The translations under genes were made by a program, and so were the position numbers. Shown here piece after piece: positions 8,875 to 17,577 of a stretch of DNA of 64,000 bases. This DNA comes from an uncultured Clostridia bacterium. Lineage in GTDB: Bacteria; Bacillota; Clostridia; UBA1381. Within the stretch, counting starts at the first letter, position 1. Each line of letters begins with the position of its first letter. The stretch covers positions 62,001 to 126,000 of the forward strand of contig CAKSIJ010000005.1 of assembly GCA_934462715.1 (NCBI GenBank). Direction: 5' to 3'. The notes below the pieces were generated by a model, which made no database searches, had not been told where the DNA came from, and was given only the letters and a program-made list of their open reading frames with translations.

Positions 8875-9759
8875 ATGAGAAAGACAAAAATATCAATCGG
8901 ACGAATTATATTAAATGCAGTAATGATAATCATAAGCCTTGGTTATATACTGCCGATATTGCTGATGATTTCAATTTCATTTTCTTCGGAAAAATCAATA
9001 ACCGATTTCGGTTATCAGCTTATTCCGAATATGTGGAGTACGGACGCATACAAAATGATATTCAAAAATCCTTATCAGATATTAAATGCATATAAGGTGA
9101 CAATTGCTTATACTGCATTGTCAACGGTTTTGAGTATTATTGTTCAGACGCTTATGGCATATCCGCTTTCAAGGTCAAACTATAATAAAAAACAATTTAT
9201 TACGGTTTATTTGATGATTACAATGTTTTTCGGAGGCGGACTTGTTCCTTCTTACATACTGAATACGCAGTATCTGCATTTGGGAAACACCTTTTGGATA
9301 TACATTTTCCCGGCATTGACGAGCGCATGGAACGTAGTGCTTTTTAAGACATTCTTTAAGGGACTGCCCGAAGGCTTGGTAGAAGCGGCGAAGCTTGACG
9401 GTGCGAGTGAATTTATGGTTTACAGAAGAATTATTCTGCCGCTGTCGACACCGATAATTGCCTGTGTTGCATTTACAACGGTGCTCGGAAAGTGGAACGA
9501 TTGGAATACTTCTTTGCTTTATATCAGAAGAAGTGACTTATATTCTTTACAATATCTGCTCCAGAGAATAATAAACGAAGCTGATTATATAAAAAATATA
9601 CAGGGCACAACAGCAGGTGCGCTGGTCGGAGAGGAATTGCCGGCTGAAACAATGCGTTATGCAATGGCAATTCTTGCGGCAGGACCTATGATGATTGTAT
9701 TCCCGTTCTTTCAAAAATATTTTGCAAAGGGACTGGTTGTAGGTTCAGTAAAGGGATAA
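8875..9759 (+). CDS. ABC sugar transporter permease, LplC/YtcP type
   Basis: Second membrane component (294 residues), the heterodimer partner of the preceding permease. It has hydrophobic segments throughout and the EAA loop EAAKLDGASEFMVYRR. The short soluble end KGLVVGSVKG is the usual end of this family. GAGGAG lies eight bases before ATG 8875; a GTG one codon earlier is also possible. Two hairpins follow before the binding-protein gene, which may raise the level of the latter. Confidence 0.9.
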   Translation: MRKTKISIGRIILNAVMIIISLGYILPILLMISISFSSEKSITDFGYQLIPNMWSTDAYKMIFKNPYQILNAYKVTIAYTALSTVLSIIVQTLMAYPLSRSNYNKKQFITVYLMITMFFGGGLVPSYILNTQYLHLGNTFWIYIFPALTSAWNVVLFKTFFKGLPEGLVEAAKLDGASEFMVYRRIILPLSTPIIACVAFTTVLGKWNDWNTSLLYIRRSDLYSLQYLLQRIINEADYIKNIQGTTAGALVGEELPAETMRYAMAILAAGPMMIVFPFFQKYFAKGLVVGSVKG

Positions 9760-9816
9760 TAACTGCTTATGGCAGTTATATAAAAAATGTATAGTGCCTT
9801 ACGGCACGGAAAGGAG
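9759..9816 (+). promoter_or_regulatory. Two hairpins and ribosome binding site before the binding-protein gene
   Basis: Hairpin ATAACTGC/GCAGTTAT (9759-9779) and hairpin GTGCC-TTAC-GGCAC (9794-9807) stand in series, followed by AAGGAG at 9811-9816. There is no T tract, so these look like processing or stability elements rather than terminators. Confidence 0.6.
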
Positions 9817-9822
9817 AAAAAA

Positions 9823-11310
9823 ATGAAAGGAAAAAAAGCGTTATCATTTATGCTGGCGGCGGGAATGATAAGTGTGGCGGCAACGGGCTGTGCGGGAGGT
9901 GCAAAAAAACAGGAAAATGTAACTCTCAAATATGTTATGGCAGGCCCGGGAATGCAGGCAAATTCACAGGAGGTTTGGGCGGCATTTAATGATAAGCTGC
10001 ATGAGAAACTTCCAAACATTACTGTGGATTTTGAGATTATTCCGCTGTCCGAATACAAACAGAAGGTTATGCTGATGATGTCCGCAAGAGAACAGATAGA
10101 TATAATCAATAATTACGGACTGGATTTTGCAACCGAGGTTTCAAACGGAAGCTTTGCGGATATGAATGACTTGCTTGACAAATACGGAAAGGAGGTAAGA
10201 AAAACTCTACCCGATTGGATATGGGACTACGAAACGGTAAACGGTAAAATTTACGGTGTACCCTCGTATCAGATGATGGGACAGACAAGATGTATATGCT
10301 TTGTAAAAGAATTGGCTGACAAGTATCTTGACGCTGAGGCATTAAGAAAAGCGCTTGATTCATCAAAGACATTCTCTCAGGAAGTATATGACATTTTGGG
10401 TAATTACTGCAAGGTGCTCAAGGATAACGGAATCAATTTCAAAACAACTTCGATTTTGAACGTAAAAGGCTATGACGGGATAACAAATTCCTATTCGGTT
10501 GTTTACGGTGACGATGCGTGCAAGGTAGTGAATACGTACGCAAATGATTCGGCAAAATTAAGATACAAGACAGCAAAGGAATGGAAGGATAAGGGTTACA
10601 TCAGACCGGACGCACTATCCGCAACAGATGATGAAAGCTACTACGGCAAACCGGACGGCACTGCGTTCTGGGACGATATTTACACACCGTATCAGGAAAA
10701 GCAGCTCTCCGAGAAATATGGCACGGAGATACTTTGTATTCCGTACGATACAGAGCCGCCTATAGGCGGAATAGCGCTTGCGGGCGGAACATCTATCATG
10801 GCTTCAAGCAAATATCCCGAGGAAGCAATGCAGTTTATAAATCTGATACAAACAGATAAAGAGCTGTATAACTTCCTGGTATTCGGACGTGAGGGCGTAG
10901 ATTACGAAAAGGTCGGCGAAGATGAAATAAAGACTACATACGATTCGCAGGGAACAGCGAACGACAAATACGGAATATTCAAATGGATAGTCGGAAACGC
11001 AGAGCTTGCATACAGAAACCAGTCTGAGGATGAGAACTATCATAATTGGGCATTTAATGAGGTTAATTCATCTACAAACCGTTCAAAGCTGATAGGATTC
11101 TTGCCGGATACCGCAGCAATTACCGATATGCTCACACAAACGGACGCACTCAGAACTCAATATTTACAGCCCCTTAATGTTGGTGCGGTAGATAACTGGG
11201 AACAAAACTACGAAGAATTTGTTTCAAAGCTGAAAACAGCCGGCGAAGATACAATTATATCCGAGCTTCAAAAACAGGTAGATGAATTTTTAGCGCAAAA
11301 GAAAAAATAA
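9823..11310 (+). CDS. Extracellular sugar-binding lipoprotein of the ABC transporter (LplA type)
   Basis: A 495-residue solute-binding protein. The N-terminus is a lipoprotein signal: a lysine-rich start, a hydrophobic stretch and the lipobox AATGC with the lipidated cysteine near residue 25. The rest has the layout of family 1 sugar-binding proteins with many aromatic residues. I chose ATG 9823 because AAGGAG is six bases upstream and the lipoprotein signal starts there; the frame is open from 9787. It would capture oligosaccharides released by the surface enzymes and hand them to the two permeases upstream. Confidence 0.9.
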   Translation: MKGKKALSFMLAAGMISVAATGCAGGAKKQENVTLKYVMAGPGMQANSQEVWAAFNDKLHEKLPNITVDFEIIPLSEYKQKVMLMMSAREQIDIINNYGLDFATEVSNGSFADMNDLLDKYGKEVRKTLPDWIWDYETVNGKIYGVPSYQMMGQTRCICFVKELADKYLDAEALRKALDSSKTFSQEVYDILGNYCKVLKDNGINFKTTSILNVKGYDGITNSYSVVYGDDACKVVNTYANDSAKLRYKTAKEWKDKGYIRPDALSATDDESYYGKPDGTAFWDDIYTPYQEKQLSEKYGTEILCIPYDTEPPIGGIALAGGTSIMASSKYPEEAMQFINLIQTDKELYNFLVFGREGVDYEKVGEDEIKTTYDSQGTANDKYGIFKWIVGNAELAYRNQSEDENYHNWAFNEVNSSTNRSKLIGFLPDTAAITDMLTQTDALRTQYLQPLNVGAVDNWEQNYEEFVSKLKTAGEDTIISELQKQVDEFLAQKKK

Positions 11311-11341
11311 AACCGTTATAAGAGTTTAAAGGAGGATTAAC

Positions 11342-14300
11342 ATGAAAAAATCTTTAAAAAGAACATTATCACTGTTTACTGCTGCGGCAATTGTTTCGGC
11401 AGGAGCGGTAATGCCTGCAAGTGCGGCAGAAACAACGGTACTGGGTACTACAAAAAGCTATAGTTTTAAAGTATCCGGCAATGACGGAACAATCGGTAAA
11501 GTGTTTTATATGAGCTCTCCGGACAATAATCCCGAAAATGTCAGACAGATAGGCTCTGTGTCACTGGCGCACGAGTGGGGCGCACAAAGAGGGGCAAAAA
11601 TTGTTTTGGATTTTTCACCCTATGCCGATGATATGGAATTTGTGAAATCGGTAAAGATGCTGCCAAACGGATACTTAAGAGATAATATGGGTATAATTGC
11701 GACAACAGATAAAGAACTTTCGGCTAACGATGACGGAACTTTAACCGTTGACGGAAAGACATATTCACTGTGGTTTAAAACCGAAGCCAACGGGCAATAC
11801 AAATACTACACCTATTCAACTGATTTAAAAACAGTTCTAGTTCCTACAGTTATGCCTGCCGGCGTAACATACAGTGAGTTGTATTATGACGAAAATACTA
11901 AAAAAGGAAACGCTGTATGCGAAAGCGGCGAAGGCATTAATACAAGTGAAAATGCAACAGCGTTAACTCGTGTATACAGTGAAAATGACATAAATTACAT
12001 TACAAAAAACGGCGGCACACGTGTTGTATTTGATTACAATGCCGAAAGTGTAGACATTACGGAAAATGTAAAGAATATTCTGTCAAACGGCGGTACGATG
12101 GTTGCCTACAATTTCTGGCCGTCGCCCGACGATACGAACCTTTACAGTCATGAATTAATAGGTGTAAAATATGATATTACATACTATGATGAGACTGAGG
12201 TTCTGGCAAATTACAAGACAACCGACAAGCCGTATGAATACTTAAGGCTTGCGCTGACGGCTGATGAACTGGCTGCATATGACGGATTGTCAGAGGTAGA
12301 TAAGAACTCAATTATCACATCAACCAAAGAAGCAGCCTACAACAGCTTGGCGGAGTTCAAGACAGCGGTAATCAATATGATTTCCGAAATCAAAGACGGC
12401 GAACTGCTTGCAGCAGCTGTTGAAGCCCTAAATAAAAAGGACTCAAGTGCTGACAGCTACATTCTCTCGGCACTCGGCGAGGGCAGCAAGGAATATGCAA
12501 AATTTAACAGAATTAACAACAAAACCTTTGTATACGAGTCTATGCTTGGCTCAGTTTTGAATACATATGCACAATTCAAATCAGCCGCTGCGGCAGCTGT
12601 TGCGGCTTACAAGGGCGATAACCTTGCAGATGAGGATAAGTATACCGATACGGCAAGCAAGTACTTTGAGTTTTACGACGGAATAGTAAATAAAAATGAC
12701 AAAAGCGGAATTATTTCATATAGCAGCAGCTCAAAAGACATTACGCATAATTACGGAAATTTGTGTGCTGCAAAGCTGCAATTTGCAACTGATTTTATCA
12801 AGCACCCGGATTTCATCAAGACAGTAACGGTAACTGCGAATGTGATATCAAGAGAGCCGAACCATACAGATGTACAAATGAAATCATATCTCGTTGATAC
12901 CGTTGCCGGATATGATGACGCGTCAAAAGAGGTTTTGACGGAAGCCGGAACTAAGTATTATTCGGACGAGTATACTGTGGGAAATCAGTGGTCATCATTT
13001 GAGATAGGCGGATTTGATATAACCGAGAGCGTAAAGACTCGCATGGCGGAAAGCGGATATAACGGAACTGTGGCATACAACATGATTAATGACGCACCGT
13101 CAGATTGGTACAATGTATATTCTGTAGGTACGGGTACATCATTTAAAGTAACCGTAGAGTATTATAACGACTATGATTTTGCAAACATGACATTAACAGA
13201 GGATAAGGTAGGAGCGGCAATACGCTTTGTATGCGGAGATGACATATATGCGTCTTACAACAAGCTGAGCGACAAAACAAAGGTAAATGAAACCGCACTC
13301 AAAAAATATTCAACAAAGCAAGCTTTTGCCGACGCTGTTACAACCGAAGTAAAGAACAGTTACATAAGCGTTATAAACTCGGCAACAACCGAAAGTGACG
13401 TAACCGACATTCTTGCGGATTTATTCGGTACAAACAGTGATTTGTATAAAACCTACTCAGGCTTTATCCGCAAGGACGATATTATTAGGGCACTTACGGC
13501 AGGCAGCTTTGAAACGGTTGACGAATTTAAGGAAACGGCACAGACAGAAATAGAAAAATATGCGGCTAATCCCACATATCCGGAGGATAAGGCTTCAAGA
13601 ACCGTCAACGTATTTAAAAAAGACAGCTTCAGCACCGATTATATGTATATTTACTCAAACGGAAATGTACGCCTTGATGCGAACGGAAATAAATCATACG
13701 ATGCCAGCAATATAAATTCAGGCTATAATAGTTCGATGAAGTTTGTTGCGGAGAATATAAAAGTACCTTATTTGGAATATGTAAAATCGGCTGACCTATC
13801 CTTTACGGCATGGACGTCAAGGGCAGATATTGGAGCTTACACAGATACGGCTTACAGCTTTATCACAAAATCACAAAAGGAAGATACCCAAGAGGCAAAG
13901 TGGGCTGACGCACTTGTAAACGCATATGCAAAATCAGAGGTCAGCATGGGAACGCCGAATATGGGCGGCAACTATGATTTTGTTTTCAGCTATGATATTA
14001 CAAGTGATATAAAAGCGCTTGAAAACGGACAGGGTTCTTTATACTACATGATTCACCCGCAAAAAATTGACAAAGATAATTTTGTGGATTTCCGTTTCAG
14101 AAACGTGCCGAAAATCAATGTAACATATAAAAATGCATACGATTTGTACACACTTTATAAAGCTGCCGATGACCGGAAGAAAGCGGAGATTATAGATGTA
14201 TTTGCATTCATAAACGACATTGAACTGGCTCAAAACTCCGAAAATATTGCCGCAGGTTTAAATACAGACAGCTTTGATAATTTTGAAAACGGTATTTTAA

Positions 14301-14608
14301 AGTATAAGCAGTATGACGTAACTATCGGAACGATCGAAAAGACCGAAACCGGATATACGGTTGATATAACCAGTCATAAGAACGGACAGCAGCCTATTTT
14401 TGCAGTTGCCTGCGCATACGGCGAGAATAACAAAATGCTGACAAGCGTAGTATTTGACAAGACAGCAATCGATTCAAAGGCAACCGAAAGCTTTGTATTT
14501 GATTTTGCGTCAACAGACGGTATTTCTGAAATTAAGGTGTTCTGCTGGAACAGCTCTGATATTATGAAGCCGTATTGCGAAAACAGAACCTATACTGTTG
14601 CCAAATAA
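11342..14608 (+). CDS. Large secreted protein with repeated carbohydrate-binding-like and helical segments
   Basis: A 1088-residue exported protein with a signal peptide ending near PASA-AE (residue 28). Three beta-rich units (about residues 30-290, 430-610 and 740-920) resemble DNRLRE/CBM96-type disulfide-free sugar-binding folds: each opens by describing an extended conformation and contains a K-x-x-F-D/D-I-T segment. They are separated by helical stretches of about 100 residues with repeated LS-D-K or EFK-x-A-V patterns. The last 90 residues form a beta domain ending in VFCWNSSDIMKPYC, also found at other places in this window. No anchor was seen. AAAGGAGG precedes the start. Function is probably substrate binding; the call rests on architecture. 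Confidence 0.7.
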   Translation: MKKSLKRTLSLFTAAAIVSAGAVMPASAAETTVLGTTKSYSFKVSGNDGTIGKVFYMSSPDNNPENVRQIGSVSLAHEWGAQRGAKIVLDFSPYADDMEFVKSVKMLPNGYLRDNMGIIATTDKELSANDDGTLTVDGKTYSLWFKTEANGQYKYYTYSTDLKTVLVPTVMPAGVTYSELYYDENTKKGNAVCESGEGINTSENATALTRVYSENDINYITKNGGTRVVFDYNAESVDITENVKNILSNGGTMVAYNFWPSPDDTNLYSHELIGVKYDITYYDETEVLANYKTTDKPYEYLRLALTADELAAYDGLSEVDKNSIITSTKEAAYNSLAEFKTAVINMISEIKDGELLAAAVEALNKKDSSADSYILSALGEGSKEYAKFNRINNKTFVYESMLGSVLNTYAQFKSAAAAAVAAYKGDNLADEDKYTDTASKYFEFYDGIVNKNDKSGIISYSSSSKDITHNYGNLCAAKLQFATDFIKHPDFIKTVTVTANVISREPNHTDVQMKSYLVDTVAGYDDASKEVLTEAGTKYYSDEYTVGNQWSSFEIGGFDITESVKTRMAESGYNGTVAYNMINDAPSDWYNVYSVGTGTSFKVTVEYYNDYDFANMTLTEDKVGAAIRFVCGDDIYASYNKLSDKTKVNETALKKYSTKQAFADAVTTEVKNSYISVINSATTESDVTDILADLFGTNSDLYKTYSGFIRKDDIIRALTAGSFETVDEFKETAQTEIEKYAANPTYPEDKASRTVNVFKKDSFSTDYMYIYSNGNVRLDANGNKSYDASNINSGYNSSMKFVAENIKVPYLEYVKSADLSFTAWTSRADIGAYTDTAYSFITKSQKEDTQEAKWADALVNAYAKSEVSMGTPNMGGNYDFVFSYDITSDIKALENGQGSLYYMIHPQKIDKDNFVDFRFRNVPKINVTYKNAYDLYTLYKAADDRKKAEIIDVFAFINDIELAQNSENIAAGLNTDSFDNFENGILKYKQYDVTIGTIEKTETGYTVDITSHKNGQQPIFAVACAYGENNKMLTSVVFDKTAIDSKATESFVFDFASTDGISEIKVFCWNSSDIMKPYCENRTYTVAK

Positions 14609-14628
14609 TAGTTTAACGAAAAAAATTA

Positions 14629-14659
14629 CGGATTTCGGCGGCTTTGCCGCCGTGATCCG
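14629..14659 (+). promoter_or_regulatory. Strong intercistronic hairpin
   Basis: CGGAT and ATCCG enclose a second stem, GGCGGC-TTT-GCCGCC. No T tract follows; the SLH protein gene starts 35 bases later with its own GGAGG. It is probably a processing or stabilising element. Confidence 0.6.
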
Positions 14660-14694
14660 CAATAACATTGACATTTGAAATTATGGAGGTTTAC

Positions 14695-17541
14695 ATGAAA
14701 AAGATAATTTCTTTGCTGTTATCGGCAGCAATGAGCGTCAGCGTGATTGTGCCGATTAGCGTTTATGCAAGCGAAAACATTACATTAAAGACATCGGTTG
14801 ACAGATATGTTGTCCGAAACGATAACTCCAAAATCCAAAGATATTCAAACGAGGGTGTTGTAACAACCGAATGGGGCAATACAACCGGTGCTAAAGTGAT
14901 ATTTGATTTGTCGAAAATAGAGGAAAAGGAAGGAATACTGGCGGCATATGTCACCGCTCAGGCAAGAGGCAGACAAACAAACGTTGACGATTGCGTGTCG
15001 TATCTTATTCCGACAGTTATTTCGAGCGATGACGCTTCACTTGAAAAAATGGAAGCAGATAGCGATGAAGAAAAATTTGTGTCGGATACATACAATACTA
15101 TAGCAAATAACAAGGAATTTACAATTCCGAACATGGACATCAGTCCGGACTTGATAAAAAAGCTCAATGCCGGTGAACAACAGGCGGCATACATTTTAAG
15201 ATTGGGCGTCAGTAAGAATGCAGGTTACGATTTCCGCGGCAATGATCGTTTCACTTTGGAAATCGTATACATGGACGAAGCCAATCTTTCATCTATGAAG
15301 AAAAAAGAAGTAACAAGATACATGGATTATTACCTCGCCGAAACATCGGAATATGCCGAATTTCTAAAACTCAGCGATAAGGGAAAGGAAGCCGTAATTA
15401 ATCTCGTATATGAAGAAAGAAACAAAATCAGCAATAAAGAGGTATTTGCCGATGCACTTAACTTCTGCATTGAAAAGTATTATGCAGGTGCGGATTTTGA
15501 AATTGAAGATGTTAATGAATTTACCGCGCATTACGGCGCAGCAGAAAAAAGCAACGTAACGGCATATAATTCTTTATCGGAAACAGGTAAGGAAACTGTA
15601 ACACAGAAACTTATGGCGGCGGACAGAACAAATATATCATCAGCCGATGATGTTGACGCTTTGTTCGGCACTTTGATAGGAGAATATTATATAAACGGCG
15701 AAACTGATTCTTCCGATGTACAGCTTACGGCGAAAATAAACGGAGATGTTTCGATTTATAAAAACACAGACGTTTCGCTTGAGGGACTTGCGAACGGAAT
15801 AGCCTTTGCGGCTGAGGGAAAAACTCTCGACTTATCAAAACTTGAAATTACGGCGAACGGTGAGGACGTGAATTTCTCGCACGAGGGACAAACCGTAAAA
15901 ATCACCGACAGCATACTTCCCGAAACGGTTTATACCGTAAGATGGACAGGAATTGCGGACGGAATTTATGATTCATGCTTTACATTCACGACAACGGGCG
16001 TATATGTAAGACTTGAGGCAGGCTTATTAAAGGACAGCTTCAAGGAAAAGGAAACTATTGAATATACCGGTACAACCGCTGAATTTTCATCGGGAAGAAC
16101 CAATAAAATCGAAGCGGATTTGATTGACGTATCAACCGAAAAAAATGATGTGGTAAAATACGAAAAGGGCATATTTACCGCTGTTAAAAGAGGCATCGAA
16201 AAGGTAACGTTCAAAAAGGATAACGAGGGTGATCATCCAAGCGTCAGCGCAAAGCGCATGATGTCGGTATATTCGACAAAATCGGAGGGTACGCTCGATT
16301 CGGAAACAAACACTTTTACGTCAAACGAAAAAAGCGATACCGCCTCGGTAATTTATAATGCCGGCGGCGCAGCGTCATTCAAGTTGACAGTCGGCGAAAA
16401 TACATTCGATGTAAACACCGAAGAAAAAGGTGAGCACCAGATTTTTGTTAATCTGAAAGACGGAAAGCTTAATTTATACCGTGACGGCGAATTGACCGAA
16501 TCAAAGGATTGTAAATCAAAATTTACGTCTGTTTCGGTAAATGACGTGACGGGCGGCGTACAGTTCAAATCTGTTGAGCTTATGGATGTGTATGGAACGG
16601 TTTGTACAGCTGAGTGGGTAACTCTCAGAAATGTTAACAATCAGCTTATCGGCGAATACAAGTACACCGACCCGGACGAGGACGATAAGGACAGCGAGCA
16701 GGGAACTGTTTATAAGTGGTATCTCTGCTCCGGCAGCTCAAAAAGCTTGATTCAGAATGAAAACGGCAAAACTCTCTCAAACGCTTCAAAATACGGCGGA
16801 AATTCTGTTGTATTTGAGGTAACTCCGGCAAATGCACACGAACAGGGTATGCCCGCAGCCTCCGAACCTCTTGCAATAGAAAAAACAAGAAACAGTTCGG
16901 GCGGTAATGACAGAGGAGGATCTACAGGCAATAAGGGTATAAGCAAAGGCTCGTCCGATCCGATCGTAACCATTGCTAAAAATACCGAAAAGGAAAACAA
17001 TCAGCAAAGCGAAACAAAAGCATTTAACGATGTCACCGATTCACACTGGGCATACAGCGAAATCAAAGCTCTTACCGACAAAGGCATATTAAAAGGTTAC
17101 GGCGATGGAAGCTTCAAGCCGTCCGGCGAGGTTACAAGAGCGGAATTCCTTTGCGCACTTTTAAAAGCTCTCGGAATCAATCCGACAGAATATAACGGCG
17201 GATTCTCCGATGTGAGCTCAGACAACTGGTATTCGGGATATGTTTCAGCTGCGGTTGCCAAAGGATATATCAGCGGCTTTGGTGACGGAACGTTCGGAGC
17301 GGACAAGCACATCACAAGAGAACAGATGGCTGTTATACTTCAAAAGGCACTTAACGCCGTTAACACAACGAAAATTTCCTTTACCGACAGTGAAAGTATT
17401 TCACCATGGGCTGCTGAAGCTGTCATAAAAGTATGCGCGGATGGTATTATGAACGGTAAGGATGACGGCAGCTTTGCTCCGCAGGCAAATGCAACAAGAG
17501 CGGAAATGGCGGCAATACTTTACAGGATAATAAACAGATAA
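14695..17541 (+). CDS. Secreted SLH-anchored surface protein with CBM-like N-terminal domain
   Basis: A 948-residue protein. It has a signal peptide (cut near VYA-SE), a beta-rich domain like the units of the preceding protein (residues 30-210), a helical linker related to those in that protein (about 215-345), several Ig-like beta domains, a Ser/Gly-rich spacer (about 735-760) and three C-terminal SLH domains (about 780-948), each with the FxDV-x-W and G-x-G-D-G-(S/T)-F pattern and a TRAE or TREQ site. SLH domains bind pyruvylated secondary cell-wall polymers, so this protein sits on the surface. I chose ATG 14695 (GGAGG five bases upstream); the frame is open from 14668. It probably presents binding domains for the target polysaccharide. 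Confidence 0.85.
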   Translation: MKKIISLLLSAAMSVSVIVPISVYASENITLKTSVDRYVVRNDNSKIQRYSNEGVVTTEWGNTTGAKVIFDLSKIEEKEGILAAYVTAQARGRQTNVDDCVSYLIPTVISSDDASLEKMEADSDEEKFVSDTYNTIANNKEFTIPNMDISPDLIKKLNAGEQQAAYILRLGVSKNAGYDFRGNDRFTLEIVYMDEANLSSMKKKEVTRYMDYYLAETSEYAEFLKLSDKGKEAVINLVYEERNKISNKEVFADALNFCIEKYYAGADFEIEDVNEFTAHYGAAEKSNVTAYNSLSETGKETVTQKLMAADRTNISSADDVDALFGTLIGEYYINGETDSSDVQLTAKINGDVSIYKNTDVSLEGLANGIAFAAEGKTLDLSKLEITANGEDVNFSHEGQTVKITDSILPETVYTVRWTGIADGIYDSCFTFTTTGVYVRLEAGLLKDSFKEKETIEYTGTTAEFSSGRTNKIEADLIDVSTEKNDVVKYEKGIFTAVKRGIEKVTFKKDNEGDHPSVSAKRMMSVYSTKSEGTLDSETNTFTSNEKSDTASVIYNAGGAASFKLTVGENTFDVNTEEKGEHQIFVNLKDGKLNLYRDGELTESKDCKSKFTSVSVNDVTGGVQFKSVELMDVYGTVCTAEWVTLRNVNNQLIGEYKYTDPDEDDKDSEQGTVYKWYLCSGSSKSLIQNENGKTLSNASKYGGNSVVFEVTPANAHEQGMPAASEPLAIEKTRNSSGGNDRGGSTGNKGISKGSSDPIVTIAKNTEKENNQQSETKAFNDVTDSHWAYSEIKALTDKGILKGYGDGSFKPSGEVTRAEFLCALLKALGINPTEYNGGFSDVSSDNWYSGYVSAAVAKGYISGFGDGTFGADKHITREQMAVILQKALNAVNTTKISFTDSESISPWAAEAVIKVCADGIMNGKDDGSFAPQANATRAEMAAILYRIINR

Positions 17542-17577
17542 CAAAACTACTCAGCATTGAAAGGAATGATTAAAAAC

